Assembly: GCA_026419785.1 (NCBI GenBank)
Contig: JAODTK010005681.1
Coordinates: 186,001-250,000, forward strand
Origin: Sclerodactyla briareus
Lineage: Eukaryota > Echinodermata > Holothuroidea > Dendrochirotida > Sclerodactylidae
Direction: 5' to 3'
Length of the DNA stretch: 64,000 nucleotides
Position 1 is the stretch's first letter. Each line of letters begins with the position of its first letter. The notes below the pieces were generated by a model. That model was not told the DNA's origin, ran no database searches, and saw nothing but the letters and a program-made list of their open reading frames with translations. A program made the position numbers and the translations under genes. Of this stretch, positions 25,179 to 36,256 are shown one piece after another.

Positions 25179-25201
25179 CGGTCGCTAGGGGGGTAGCCAT
25201 T
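25179..25201 (-). CDS. candidate 23-nt exon upstream of 24207-24429
   Basis: On the minus strand the acceptor CTTCCTTCCTCCAACAG leads into 23 bases ending at a consensus donor CCG/GTGAGTGC. Spliced to 24429 the codon at the junction is completed (CG plus G) and the frame runs NGYPPSDR into YWSIAS without a stop. The exon could instead be longer, because the same frame is open back to a TGA about 20 bases upstream of it. It is supported by phase match and splice signals only. Confidence 0.3.
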
Positions 25202-25619
25202 CTGTTGGAGGAAGGAAGCATTCTTTGATCAGTTTAGCCACCTCTATCCAAGGGATTTTGTCTTCTGTTTCTGCTGAGACCTTTACTCAACCAACTCCTG
25301 AACCCAATCTCTGCCGAGTCCTCCTCATCTTGTAGATTATCTTCACCTGACATTATCAGGAAAAAACATGCAAAAACTGCAGTTTGGGATGATCGCATTT
25401 TTCTTCTATGATGCATACAAATAGCAACGGCATTGAGTCATCCTTTTCTGTTGTACACCCTCAAGACCTGTCAAAAATGCTGAATCCTTCTGGGTTCTAT
25501 GGACTCTATAGGAAATGCTTGGCGTTTATGGTGGAAACTGGTAGTCCATTATATAGAAAATTATAGTAATAAATCAATATAGTCGTCTAAGTTTAGAAAG
25601 AACAAGCGATCGCCAAAAA

Positions 25620-25662
25620 AGTATCGCGCCTGGTTGCGCGATCGGTGGTTTTCTTATTATCC
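25620..25662 (+). repeat. GC hairpin dispersed repeat, copy 2
   Basis: GCGATCGCC then TATCGCGCCTGGTTGCGCGA and TCGGTGGTTTTCTT. The CGCGC...GCGCG arms are a perfect 5-bp stem around CTGGTT. Confidence 0.7.
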
Positions 25663-26439
25663 ACTACACTACACATATTACCCAAACCAAACCAGTCATG
25701 CAGACCATCGTCATGTCCAACGAAACATCACATATTTAAATATAACACATAAAAAATGCCTTAAAATAACTGACCATAAGTTTGACTCTTATTACAAAAA
25801 AGTCCCTTAATTGTTCGTTTTTTTTATGCCCCCATCCCCCACTCTTCTCTCCATAAATACCCAAAATTGAATAGTTTTATCGCTTCACAGTCAACTCACT
25901 GTTTTGACCCAAAATCCAATTTGAAAGTGTTTCTAAATCACCTTAGCAGCCCGGGCCTTCTGCCTCTCAAAATCATTTCCTCATAATTCATTGCCTTGTA
26001 TTTTCCAAGCAGCCAGGACATGCACCCCCCTGCCAGGCAGGATACACCTCTTCCCCAACCTCCCCACACACCAACACTATACCCATGCAGCAGCAAAGAT
26101 GTCCCAAAATACATCTTAAGGAAACTACAACGATTTTCCCAAGTCCCCCTGGCAAGAAAAGAAAGAGAGGAAAGAAGAAAGAGAAAAATGCTACAGTATT
26201 TTTGAAGGTTCTAATCAACCTAATAAATTGGTTGGCGTAAGAGAGGGTGTGCTTGTGCGGCAGCTTCAACAGCACAATTGTCACAGGGCATGGTTAACTC
26301 GTTCCTCCGTGCTTATTCTAACAGAAGCTAATTATATGATGGAATTCTAAAGTCCTGAACATGAATATAAAACACATCAGATCCAGAAATGTTAACGGAC
26401 TACCTACTGAGTGTTGGCGAAAATCTTACCAAGTTGGAA

Positions 26440-27019
26440 ATTGGAAATTATTATGCCATAGGGAAAATTCAATGACCTCTACTGACCCCAGCTGTACCTT
26501 CAAAAATTTTATCAGGATCAAAGGTTGTATTCACATCTACCAAGTTTTGTGGAAAGCAACAAACTTTCAAGAATTGAATAATTATGCAAATTTGAACACA
26601 TTAGAGACCGCCAGTGACCCCGAAGACATCACTTTTAAATTTTCGGGAACCATGGTAGACCAAATCCACCAAGTTCATTGAGAATCCGGACAACTTGGGG
26701 AAAAATTTTGCATAAATTATGCAAATGATGACAACTTAATTAGCATATTTTAGGCGGAAACTAAAATCAGTTCATCTACCTGTCATCCAGGTTCCTAATG
26801 CCAAAACACACACTGTATTCACATTACATTTTTGCGTAATCCTGCTAACGAGCGTTGAACAATAATTTACATAAAATGAAAAGTAATTACCCAACTTAAT
26901 TAATGACTACGTGCCCCCCAAAAATCTAATCAGATCGTTGTACACTTCCAACCCCGGTTGCTACACTCAAAACTTTATCATAGTCGGCCCTTACGGGTTG
27001 TGAGGAAAGAAATTCTTGC
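26440..27019 (+). repeat. family B repeat, left part of an interrupted copy
   Basis: Matches the family B block order (GACCTCTACTGACCCC, ATTATGCAAATT, CCACCAAGTTCATTGAGAAT, TAATTAGCATATTTTAGGC, CTAACGAGC). It stops abruptly at AAATTCTTGC (27010-27019) and resumes at 29116 with CGAGAAAGTGTGACATAC, the two halves of one copy. Confidence 0.75.
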
Positions 27020-27060
27020 TATCCCTTCTGGAAATTTAGCGTGAAATAAGTATGAATTAC

Positions 27061-27158
27061 GTCAGTTTTAAGATTGAATTGAGTCAGTTCATAATGGTTT
27101 CCTATTTTCAGGCTCGATACTGAACTTCACACTGACGTATTTCAAGCTTAAAACTGAC
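27061..27158. repeat. subterminal inverted repeats in the TIR element
   Basis: GTCAGTTTTAAG (27061-27072) is the exact reverse complement of CTTAAAACTGAC (27147-27158), and ACGTCAGT/ACTGACGT nests inside. Multiple GTCAGT motifs near the end could be transposase binding sites. Confidence 0.7.
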
Positions 27159-28544
27159 TAATGCCATGCTTTACAAAAATTTCAAACTATTTCAAACTCA
27201 TTTCATACTTAAATTCCAGGCTTCTAACTGGACTAGATTTACTTTGGACTATTTATTCTCATCCACTGCCACCAATGAAAGGTATAGGCATATTTGAGTT
27301 TGACTTTTTCAGAGTGTGTTAGGACCTGCTTAGATATTTTTATTGAGAAAAACACACAGCTGTTGTATTGGAATGTCATCTGCAAAAATGACTTGTTCAG
27401 GCCATTTCTGACTATCTGTCAGTGGTTTTAAATGCCCAAGTGACCAATGATGGCCTGAGTTCAACTAGCACTGGCAGCTGGTATTGGTCAATTTCAAGGA
27501 GAATTTTTATGAGGATGTTGAGAAATGCTGTGGTGCTGGGTATACATGTAGTAAAATAGTAGCTAGAAAGCCAAAGACACAAACTGTGTTTGTTCTGTGT
27601 GCACTAGCACTGATGGATTCAGCAGCGTGTGTTAGTTGCATGCAGAATCAAAGAAGTGAAGACCAAATCCTATGTTTGAGAGAAAGTTATATCCATGAAT
27701 GAAAATTGGTTGGTACACTGTAAGTAGACTTGGATTTTCGTAGCTAGTTAGGGTTAGATTGTACACTGCATGGACTGACAAAATTTCCTGGTAAGTGTTG
27801 AACCTAATTTGGCCATTGTTTTGTAAGATATAGTTGTGCATGCATGGGTCTTTTGAAAGTGAAGAAGGAAGAAAGAAAAAACCCGTATAGCTTTACGCTG
27901 TGAATTATCATTCTCAAGGTGTAGCTAATGTAAGCAAATGTAAAAATGGTCATAGCATTAAGCAGTGAGAACAAATAGAAGAGTTGTGTTCAGTACCTGT
28001 GCAGTTAGAAATTAATTATACTGCCTGTATGCTAGGATAGATTAGGAATTGGTCAGTCCAGTAGGCCTTGAAAGTTGGTATTTTTGGAGGGTTGGTAAAT
28101 GTCATACATAATACAATTTAGTAGGTTGACCGAGCTAATTAATTGTAATAGTAGCTGAAGTATTTAAATATGACGGCCACGAGGCTGGTGATGGGGTTTT
28201 AAGAGACTTAAGCAGGAATTTGGGAAACAAAATGAAATAAATGGAAAAAAGTGAAAGAGAGCACACTGCTAGCTAAGCTGTTAGTGTAGCAAATTCAAAT
28301 GTATAGAATTTCAAACTATTCAGCACAGTAATATAGAAGTTTAGCTCTGAAACACTTCCCCCCATCAACCTAAGCCACCTTACCTGTATAAGTCTATAAT
28401 CAGACAGAAAGTCTTAGAATTTAGCAGAGTTTCGTAGTTGGTTATCTGGAAATGTATTTATCCAGGAACCATAACCACAAAGTCCTTTTTTTCAAATCTT
28501 GTCAGGAAATAGACATATGCCCATATCTTGATAAGAATCTGCAG

Positions 28545-28975
28545 GAGTTGTGAGGCTAGGCTTTCCAAGTCAGGAATATACGTCCAAATACAGACGGATT
28601 TAAGTCAAGGAATACACCCAATTCAGGGCTGATTTAAGTCAGGATCCACCCCCATTTCAGGCATTGATTTAAGTCAGGAATCCACCCCAATTTCATCCTG
28701 GATTTTAGTCAGAATTGCCACCACAATTTCAGGCTTGATTTAGTCAGGAATCCACTAACAATTTCATTACTTGTTTGGTAAGGAATCTGCCTGGCAATTC
28801 AGGATGATTTTTAAAGTAGGAATCTACCTCAATTTCAGCCTTGAGTTAAATCAGGAATCCACTGCAATTTCAGGCTATGAACAAGTCAGGAATCCCAGGT
28901 TTTCATAATTGATCAAATTGACAAGTCAGGAATTTTGTATAATTCAGGACTAAAGTTCCATATGCCCATGCAGGA
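28545..28975 (+). repeat. ~39-bp minisatellite inside the TIR element
   Basis: Roughly ten degenerate units of the form AATTTCAGGCTTGATTTAAG / TCAGGAATCCACCCC. Substitutions and small indels distinguish every unit, so it is old compared with the 17-bp array at 43.1 kb. Confidence 0.85.
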
Positions 28976-29115
28976 TTTTAAAAAATAATATGTGCCCATT
29001 TCGGCATGATGAAACAAGCCTCGAAAAAAGGCTGGCCATCGTTCCAATTCGCACTAACTGACTAAAGCAATTTCATACTCAAATTACAGACGCTTGATTT
29101 TTTCCAGAAGGGATA

Positions 29116-29205
29116 CGAGAAAGTGTGACATACACCACACACAACACAATAGTGACTACTATGTTCTCTCTGAATTTCATTCAGGCAGACAAAAACTAGC
29201 TCCTA
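29116..29205 (+). repeat. family B repeat, right part of the interrupted copy
   Basis: CGAGAAAGTGTGACATACAC, the CA-rich block, then ATTTCATTCAGGCAGAC, continuing family B exactly where the copy at 26440-27019 breaks off. Confidence 0.7.
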
Positions 29206-29899
29206 TTGGCTAAAAAAAAAGTATTTCATGGTAAGCATGTCCTATGAGTCCATTTCAGTAGCCATTTTACATAGAGTATTCCCCTCTGTCAGAATATATG
29301 GAGAGCAAAATTTTGATTCCCTATAGGTCCCACCATCACCAGTCTGAAATGCCAAGCTTGAGTACTCACGAGGTGAAGTATATTACCCCAGTAGCAGAAA
29401 AACCAGTTCAATGTAAGGACTGAAGTGTGTGTGAATGAAGGGAGCCCAAACATTACAGATGTTACATTCAAAAACTGGCCCTTGAGTGTTATGGTGAACA
29501 GATAAGATAGAAACAAGTAGGTTCATGAACGCTGGTCTTCCTTCTCGTAATCCAGTGTGGTTTCATTTGCTCTTTGCTTCGAGTAGTTCAACCAACCATT
29601 TTAAGGTCAAAAACAGAGCAGATGGCCAGTTAGCAGATATTCCAGTGACACATTGCTCCAATTTTAAAGATCTCAGGACCAACAGTAAACCACACTCAGT
29701 GGTGCAGGTGATACAACAAACTTACATATTTTACAGAAATAGGCAAAATTAGCCAAATGAATCATCTCCAAGTGACCCACCAAATAATGTGACAAGAGCC
29801 ACCAATGGGCCGTAGTCAAATGCACAAATTAACCAAGAAAAATGCAAAAATTATGTGTCATAGTTTGAGATCATGTGAAGTTCAAGAAGGCACGTTTCA

Positions 29900-30060
29900 A
29901 AGAATAGTCTATTGTGCCCCTGTAAACAACTTTTGACCTGATCTTCATATGTGCCACAGCTGTCGTAGAAGTCAATAAAAATCATGCGACTCAGTTCGGG
30001 CTAACATCTATCGAAGAATGAACAATTGAGGAGATAACAAGGCGTGGCGATCTGCCCCAA
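29900..30060 (+). repeat. family A repeat fragment
   Basis: Block order TTTTGACCTGATCTTCA, GTCAATAAAAATCATGCGAC, then ACATCTATCGAAGAATGAAC matches family A. It runs directly into the GC hairpin repeat at 30060. Confidence 0.55.
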
Positions 30061-30102
30061 ATTGTCGCGCCGGCTGGTGCAATCAGTGGTTTCTACCATA
30101 GA
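30060..30102 (+). repeat. GC hairpin dispersed repeat, copy 3
   Basis: ATTGTCGCGCCGGCTGGTGC followed by AATCAGTGGTTTCTACC, with an upstream GGCGTGGCGATC like copies 1 and 2. Confidence 0.7.
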
Positions 30103-30520
30103 ATGAAAGCAATTAATAGCTAACTATACATGTCGAGTTGAAGATGAAGTTTTACACCATACGTTCTGAGAAGAGAGAATTCCCCACCAATTGGAAATGC
30201 CAATCGTTAAAATTTGTTAAACGGGTCCACCTAATTAGCTATTTATGATGAAATCTACGTAAGGTCATGACCTGCCATTTGATTACATGCTAAAGTCAAA
30301 CCCATCCTTAGAGGTGGGCGTTGATTCTTGCAAGAGCGGTGTAAACAATATCAATCTATGGAACAGGCACATTACATATTTATGGGTGATTGGTGCCTAT
30401 GAATTCTGATGTTAGATACACTCACCTAACGTTTGGTGCCATTAATGTAATCAATAAGCTATAGCTGAAAAACCATACAAAAAACAGCCCACTATTTCAT
30501 TGTGGTGCTTTCCTGGTCTG

Positions 30521-30755
30521 CTAATTGCGCAATGGCAAATGGACATGAAGTATCTGTCTGGGAATGGTATCACAATAAGTCTTGGCAGTTCGGCTGTAAA
30601 CAGTCACATGGAGCATGAAGCGTTGCTGTCCGGGTTCTGAGAAAGTGGTCAGATCCGGGAATTTCAACTGATTGTGTTGGATGCGAAACGTAAACATGGT
30701 GGGCCTGGGGAACAGGTTACACCCGGCCTCGCGATCATTTGACCACTTCTTGAGA
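30521..30755 (-). CDS. candidate terminal coding exon, unidentified
   Basis: The minus strand is open for 86 codons (from 30781) to a TAG at 30521, and an acceptor-like CTCACCTACTACTCTCAAG would start the exon at about 30755 with KWSND. The protein contains TMFTFRIQHNQLKFPDLTTF and RFMLHVTVYSR, with alternating beta-like segments and above-average GC for the area. I do not recognise a family. On the + strand a strong donor (GTAG/GTGAGTATCC) ends at the same place, so an antisense exon is possible, but its frames carry stops. Confidence 0.35.
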
Positions 30756-31367
30756 GTAGTAGGTGAGTATCCAAGATACAATAACCAGGATTTCTAGATG
30801 AGCCTTGAGTGGCTTCCTGAATGTTGTTAAAAAGATGTAATCAGCAAGTAAGACAAAGAAGCCTACTGGGCAGAGAAATTGACTTATGGGTGAAATGTGT
30901 TACACACGACTGGCTCTTTTTCTTTTTCTGTGTAGGTACTGAGATCGTAAGTATGATATATCGAGGACAATCATCTATTTACTGAGAATTCTCATTTTAG
31001 CTTCGATTTCTTGTAGTGTTTCTGTGTTGAGTATGGTGCAGCTATTAATTCCCTCCTCATAACCATTAGACGTGGCTGTTGTGTGGCATAGCCTAGATTT
31101 GGATTAGACAGTGGGGGAGGCTGCCATCGGCAATGGGTGCAGCCAGTCATCAGAGGTGACCGGATCCCCGAAGGCCATGGCCCATAGGCTTTCGGGCATG
31201 TCTCTTAGCCCCAAAAGTTGACTTAATTTCAAGGCCAGCCTCTGAGTGGGAAAACACTAGTTAGTGTTGCAATTGTACTTATTATATGGCATTTTTCTAC
31301 AAAGCATGGGTCTGTGTCTACTGTGACACAATTGTATTATATGAAGGCTACTGCACAGTTGCCTATC

Positions 31368-31960
31368 CAGCCCTCAGATGGGGAGAGGGGGATTGTTGTC
31401 AAGGTTATTTTTTCTATTGTACTGATCCAACAATATCAGAGGGAGGGTAAATTTGTCTCATATCCTACACCTTAAACAACAATATTTCTGTGTAGGGGAG
31501 TGGGGTTTGCCGCAAGATTTTTTCGGGGGAAGGGTCCTCATCCCAGCCCTATCCCACCTCCGATGGGGAGTGGGCAATTGTTGTCAGGTTTTTTTTTTTC
31601 CTATTGTACTTGATCCAACATTTTCAGGAAGGGCGGGTAAACTTTGTCCTCATATTCATACAAGCATTAAACAAGCACCATATTTCTGGGTAGGGGGAGT
31701 GGGTTGGCAAGATTTTTCGGGGGAAGGGTCAAATCATTCCCAGCCGACCAGGGGCCTCAGATGGGGAGGGGGGGCCAATTGTTGTCAGGTTTTTTTTTTT
31801 TTTATGGTACGTGATCCAACATTTTTCAGAAAAGGGGATGTCGTAACTGGTCTCATATTCTAAAAGCATTAAAACAAACACAATACTTCTGAATAGGAAA
31901 GTGGGTTGGCAAAGACTTTTGGGGGGGGAGGGTTCAACGCTCATATCCAAATTGAGCATT
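31368..31960 (+). repeat. ~190-bp tandem repeat, three copies
   Basis: Starts at CAGCCCTCAGATGGGGAGAG (31368), then about 31542 and 31741, and each copy has GATGGGGAG, ATTGTTGTCAGG plus a T run, GATCCAACA, and TGGGTTGGCAAGATTTTTCG. Copies differ by indels, especially in G and T runs. Confidence 0.85.
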
Positions 31961-32865
31961 GTTCTATATGAATCCGGTAATGTATTTAGCGTGCCTTACA
32001 CTTGTAGGGAAGCAGTGGGGATTGTTTGCAGTTGCTGAATTGCAATTGCCCTGTATATTTTGTCAAACACACTCATTCTATTTCTTAATCTATATACTGT
32101 ATACAATTGCAACTTATTCCATTTCTGATTTCAATCTATAAGTTTTTTCAAGGAGGGGTGGATAGGCAAATGAGTTCTAATTAATACTGCTATCTCTGAT
32201 GTTCTACTAAGCCTTTTTTTAATTTCTTTATTTTTTGTATTCATACCAGAGCCAAGAGGACTACTCAAAAATAGGACTTTTACGCACAATTCGACAGGCA
32301 CCCCACACCTTGCCTGGCCTGCTCCACAAAAACATGCAGTTACTGCCGCATTCTGCCATACCCTTTGCATTCTGTATTTAGGGGTGGAGGGGGGTGGAAG
32401 GTGATTCGCAAGTTGTTTTTTTGTTCTTATATTTGCATTTTATTCGAGCATAGTTGTAATATTCAATATCAGATAATTTCAATCTAAATATCATATTAGT
32501 GTCACATATGCACATTTAGGGGGGGGGTGTTCTACTTGCTGGATCTGGCTATTCTCACTCATCCACTTCCACTTTGTACACCCATCTCCTAAAAACTACA
32601 ATTCACTCAGGCTGACCAAACTATAGCTGCAGTATGCCAAAGGGAATTGAAAATAGTCACTCAACAGATTCCTTCCAGTGGGCTACCAAAGCAAAGCCCC
32701 TAGGGCTCATTGTTTATAGCATGGGGGTGCCTTGTTGTTATAATCTGACATGTGTCTCCAAACATGGTAGTTCGAGGTCAAACAGTACTTGAAAATTGAG
32801 TGGACTTGTGAATGGAGGTTGCAAAACTGTAATTTGGGACATCATAGTAGTGTGGGGGGAGGAAA

Positions 32866-33092
32866 AATGGTGGGGGGTAGGGGGGGGTGGGGGGGGGGGG
32901 TTGCAGGCTAAGGGCAGTAACCCAGTATGGGGAAATAGGAAGTAATCAAGGAAAATTCGATTTATAAGGGGGGGTTACTAATGGAATTCAGGTTTTTTCA
33001 ACATATGTAATTTGGGGAATAATTGATGAGGGAGTGGGGGGGGGGGGTGGTAGGGTGCTATGATTGGGGTGGGGGGGGGGGGGGGGGTGATT
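32866..33092 (+). repeat. two G-rich tracts in a degenerate duplication
   Basis: G-rich blocks at 32866-32902 and 33037-33090 flank similar sequence (GTTGCAGGCTAAGGGCAGTA against GGCAGGCTGGAGTTGGGCAA; both then have GGGGA...A). Multiple G4 runs could form quadruplexes. Confidence 0.7.
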
Positions 33093-33269
33093 GATTGGGG
33101 AGTTTGGCAGGCTGGAGTTGGGCAACAACCAGTTTGGGGAGATAGAGAGAATACAGGAAAGTTGAATTTGGAATTCAAATTAGGGGATTGTGCTTCATGA
33201 CCGAACATTAGCAAGCTGACCCGTGCTTCAATATGCATGGTTTAACAATGATGGGCCCTAGACAAACAT

Positions 33270-34860
33270 GACTGCGTTCACCAGAAGTGTTTCCGGAAAC
33301 AACCCCTGATGGACCACTACTCATGAGTTAATTACATATAGAAATCATTGGACTTGAGATGCATTCACGTCTAATGTTTTTAATTCCATGGAATTTCCCT
33401 AAAAAATTGGCCATCGTGCCCACGTGGACCTTGGACCACAAGTTCCTGAACACCCCCAAGGTTCGAACTGTTAGAACATCATTCGATAAACGGAATGTCA
33501 GTCACGTGCACCGAAACCTTGACAGAGGATAACATTTCGCGTGATTCAAAAAAAAAACATTTGGGCTCCAGTGCCCACCCTGGGCCTTGGGTCCCACAAT
33601 CCCTGGGCACCATGAATATATGGCTACTAGAACCCGTCTTATGACCAAACATTGGCACTGTGATCCCAACTCTAAGTTGTAGAACAAAATACTATTTTGC
33701 AGTATTTCATATGAGGCCCTGAAGGCCCAACTGGGCCCTTGGGCCCTAATCCTGGACTAGCCCAAATGCCCTTCTACTGAATGGACCATCACATGTAACG
33801 TTGAAGAGACAATTGAAGCTTGTGGGGAGGAGTCGGCAGATGCATTTCGACCGACCATTGTGTGAACGTTTTCATAAAATGGGCCCTAGGCCCGAGTCCA
33901 GCCTTGGAACAGAAAATCCCCTCAAAACGCACCCCAAAGTATGTCCTATCAGACCTCATATGACGGAACCTAGCACTGTTCAAGTGAATTTGTAGGAGAT
34001 ACAATTTTGCAGTATTTCATTTTTGGGCTATGGGGCCCAAACTGGGCCCTGACGCAAAGTTCTGAACACCCCTGATGGCCTTTTGCCCAAGGACCATATG
34101 TCACTTGAAGAAAAATCAATTGAAGCTTGTGGGAAGAATGCATGTCACGTACCATTGTGTGAAACTTCCATGAAATTGGGCCGTTGGGCCCCGTGAGGAC
34201 CTAGAACACAAATTCCTGAGCACCCCAAAGGTCCTGTCCGACCACATTATGCCTGACTGTCATCACTGTGCACTAAAATTTTTAAAGGAAAATCATTTTG
34301 GCGATTTCCACATAAGGGCCCCCCCAGGGCCCACAACAAACAACTGGCCTTGGGACCATATTTCCCTGGGGCACTCTAAAGATATGGCTATTATACCCAC
34401 CATTACGACTGACCATCAGCACCGGTGCACCAAAATTTGAGGAGATACAGATTTTATGGTAGTTTCCTATAATTGGCCTTGGGCCCAAAGTGGGTCCTGA
34501 GCCCAACTTTCCGAATAACCCCCTATGCCCTCTACCCAAGGACCATGTACTGTAACTTAGAGAAGAACATCAAATGTGTGGGAGGAGATGCATTTCAAGT
34601 ACTAATTGTGTGAAAATTTCTAGAATGGGCCCTCAGGCCCACGTGGGGCCTTGGGCCAAAAGTCCTGAACAGACCCCCGAAGGTAACGGCTGTTAACCAT
34701 CATAAGGACGGCAAAACATCCCACTGTGCACAAAATTTGTAGGCGGAGCATACTTTTTTGAAATTTTACACATAGGGCCATATGGCCCCCTTTATGGGCT
34801 TTTACCATTGGGAACCCCACTCCACCCCAGGGTCAAACTGTGTCCCAAGAGTCAATGACC
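33270..34860 (+). repeat. higher-order satellite of two ~150-bp unit types
   Basis: Units are separated by GGGCCC-containing junctions. Type 1 has ACTGACCAT, CACTGTGCACCAAAATTTG and GAGATACAATTTTGCAG. It begins near 33470, 33625, 33945, 34235, 34390 and 34690. Type 2 has AAGGACCAT, CAATTGAAGCTTGTGGG, then ACCATTGTGTGAA. It begins near 33780, 34085 and 34540. The order is therefore 1-1-2-1-2-1-1-2-1. No gene was seen; all open frames here are repeat shadows. Confidence 0.85.
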
Positions 34861-35040
34861 ATTGTGTCCAAGTTTGGTCGACCATCCATCGCAGAATGAC
34901 TGTTTGGGAGCCAAAAGGCAATTGTTAACACCTGAATAGATATATAGATAGATAGATACAGATCGATAGATAATTATAGATAGATAGATAGATATATAGA
35001 TAGATAGTAGATGATAAGATAGATCGATTAGATCGATTAG
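34860..35040 (+). repeat. family A 3' end with (GATA)n tail
   Basis: The family A ending CCATCGCAGAATGACTG, AAAGGCAATTGTTAACAC runs directly into about 110 bases of imperfect GATA/TAGA repeats (34934-35040). Shorter GATA-like tails occur at the same point near 8565 and 51475. Confidence 0.8.
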
Positions 35041-35089
35041 CGTGACTGCAAATTCCCAATAGCTCCACCAGCATAGCTGGTTTAGGCTA

Positions 35090-35640
35090 AAAATGAGACT
35101 AAAGGTAGACCCTACCTACCCCACCAAGTTTCAATGGGATACCACCAACTTTGGGATAATTCATGCAATTGAACATGTTCCCACATGTTTTTTTTCTTAA
35201 TCTACAAACTCGATTTTTTTGCAATTATGCAAATTAATTACTTAATTAGCATTTTTCACGATGAAAATCCCAATCAGTTAATCTAAACTTATATCCTTAA
35301 CTATGATTGCCAAACAAAATCAATCACCATATTACCAACGTTTGTCTGTGATCTTTGCTAACAGCCTCAGGAATAAATTACATAAATATCTAATACTCTA
35401 TCCACCTAATTAGTACTTTCGTGTCCAGAAACCAATCAGATAGTTACACAGGCTGACCCATCCCAGTTCTACTAACAGAATACCATAAAAAATGCTATTA
35501 GCCATTCCAAGAAATCCTGCGAACGAGAATGTGTGACATATACCCATCCCCCACACATAACATACTACATATACATGCACACACGCCAAAGTGATCACAA
35601 TAATTTGAGCAGTATTTTGTATATTTTTTGACAATTTTTC
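35090..35640 (+). repeat. family B repeat, third copy
   Basis: Contains CCCACCAAGTTTCAATGGGA, ATTATGCAAATTAATTAC, AATTAGCATTTTTCACG, ATCCTGCGAACGAGAATGTG and the CA-rich tail. It is uninterrupted at the site where the copy at 27 kb holds the TIR element. Confidence 0.75.
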
Positions 35641-35886
35641 TCTTGATTTTTCACATGATTGTTCCCCCCGGTGGTGGCACTGAGGCAATTCCCCCAGGGT
35701 GGGGGACTGGGGCATTCAAACCATACCAACGCTGAAGGCAGAAGCATAGAGGAGTGAATATTTTGTTCACTTGCTAAGGGAACACGGAAAATAGTTCCTT
35801 CCTATGACATTATGTCCATGGCCCCCACCATCAACTTTGAACTGCTACAGGATTGATACTCAAATATTGTAAAGTTATTATTCACC

Positions 35887-35914
35887 TAGTGTTAACTCAC
35901 AGCACTTAACACTA
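35887..35914. repeat. 9-bp perfect hairpin
   Basis: TAGTGTTAA and TTAACACTA pair around a 10-base loop. AT-rich and of unknown meaning. Confidence 0.6.
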
Positions 35915-36200
35915 TTGTTAATATGTCCAATATTACTAGTTTTTACAACACTAGTCATTCAAACAACCTTTTTCAATTCACAACCTACAGAGACAAATAT
36001 GGACAATCAGGAAGGGTTGATGCGCTTTCCCTGATTTGGAATGCCGTCTTAAAAGGCTTTCGTCGTTGCGAAACCTGCCAACAACCTTTTGAAACTGAAG
36101 CAAAACCCGTTTTTGCTACCTACATGTTTGCTTGAAGATAGCCAGACACACGCTTGGGAGTATTGCAACTATGCAGTGCTCTCTGCAAGTTTTTTTTCTC

Positions 36201-36202
<2 letters not shown>

Positions 36203-36254
<52 letters not shown>
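36203..36254 (+). repeat. 52-base pure poly-G
   Basis: An uninterrupted run of 52 G, followed by CAAGTGGTG. Runs of this length are rare in animal genomes and hard to sequence, so the true length is uncertain. Confidence 0.9.

Positions 36255-36256
<2 letters not shown>

Larger units (their letters stand above)
27022..29113. mobile_element. 2.1-kb TIR DNA transposon inserted at TA
   Basis: The left end starts TCCCTTCTGGAAATTTAGCG and the right end, read on the minus strand, starts TCCCTTCTGGAAAAAATCAA. Both continue with matching blocks AGCGT, AGTATGAA and GTCAGTT, giving imperfect inverted repeats of about 50 bases. A TA flanks each end (27020-27021 and 29114-29115). Removing the element and one TA joins two halves of a family B repeat, compatible with the uninterrupted copy at 35.5 kb. 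A TA target site is used by Tc1/mariner-like and some other DNA transposons. The interior has no transposase I recognise, so it is likely non-autonomous. An open frame at 27484-27702 (+) with several cysteines is the only candidate. Confidence 0.7.

Noticed and set aside
29370-29419. 50-nt minus-strand exon with hydrophobic peptide
   Set aside because: It has acceptor and donor signals, but short length and membrane-like composition in AT-rich DNA are common by chance.
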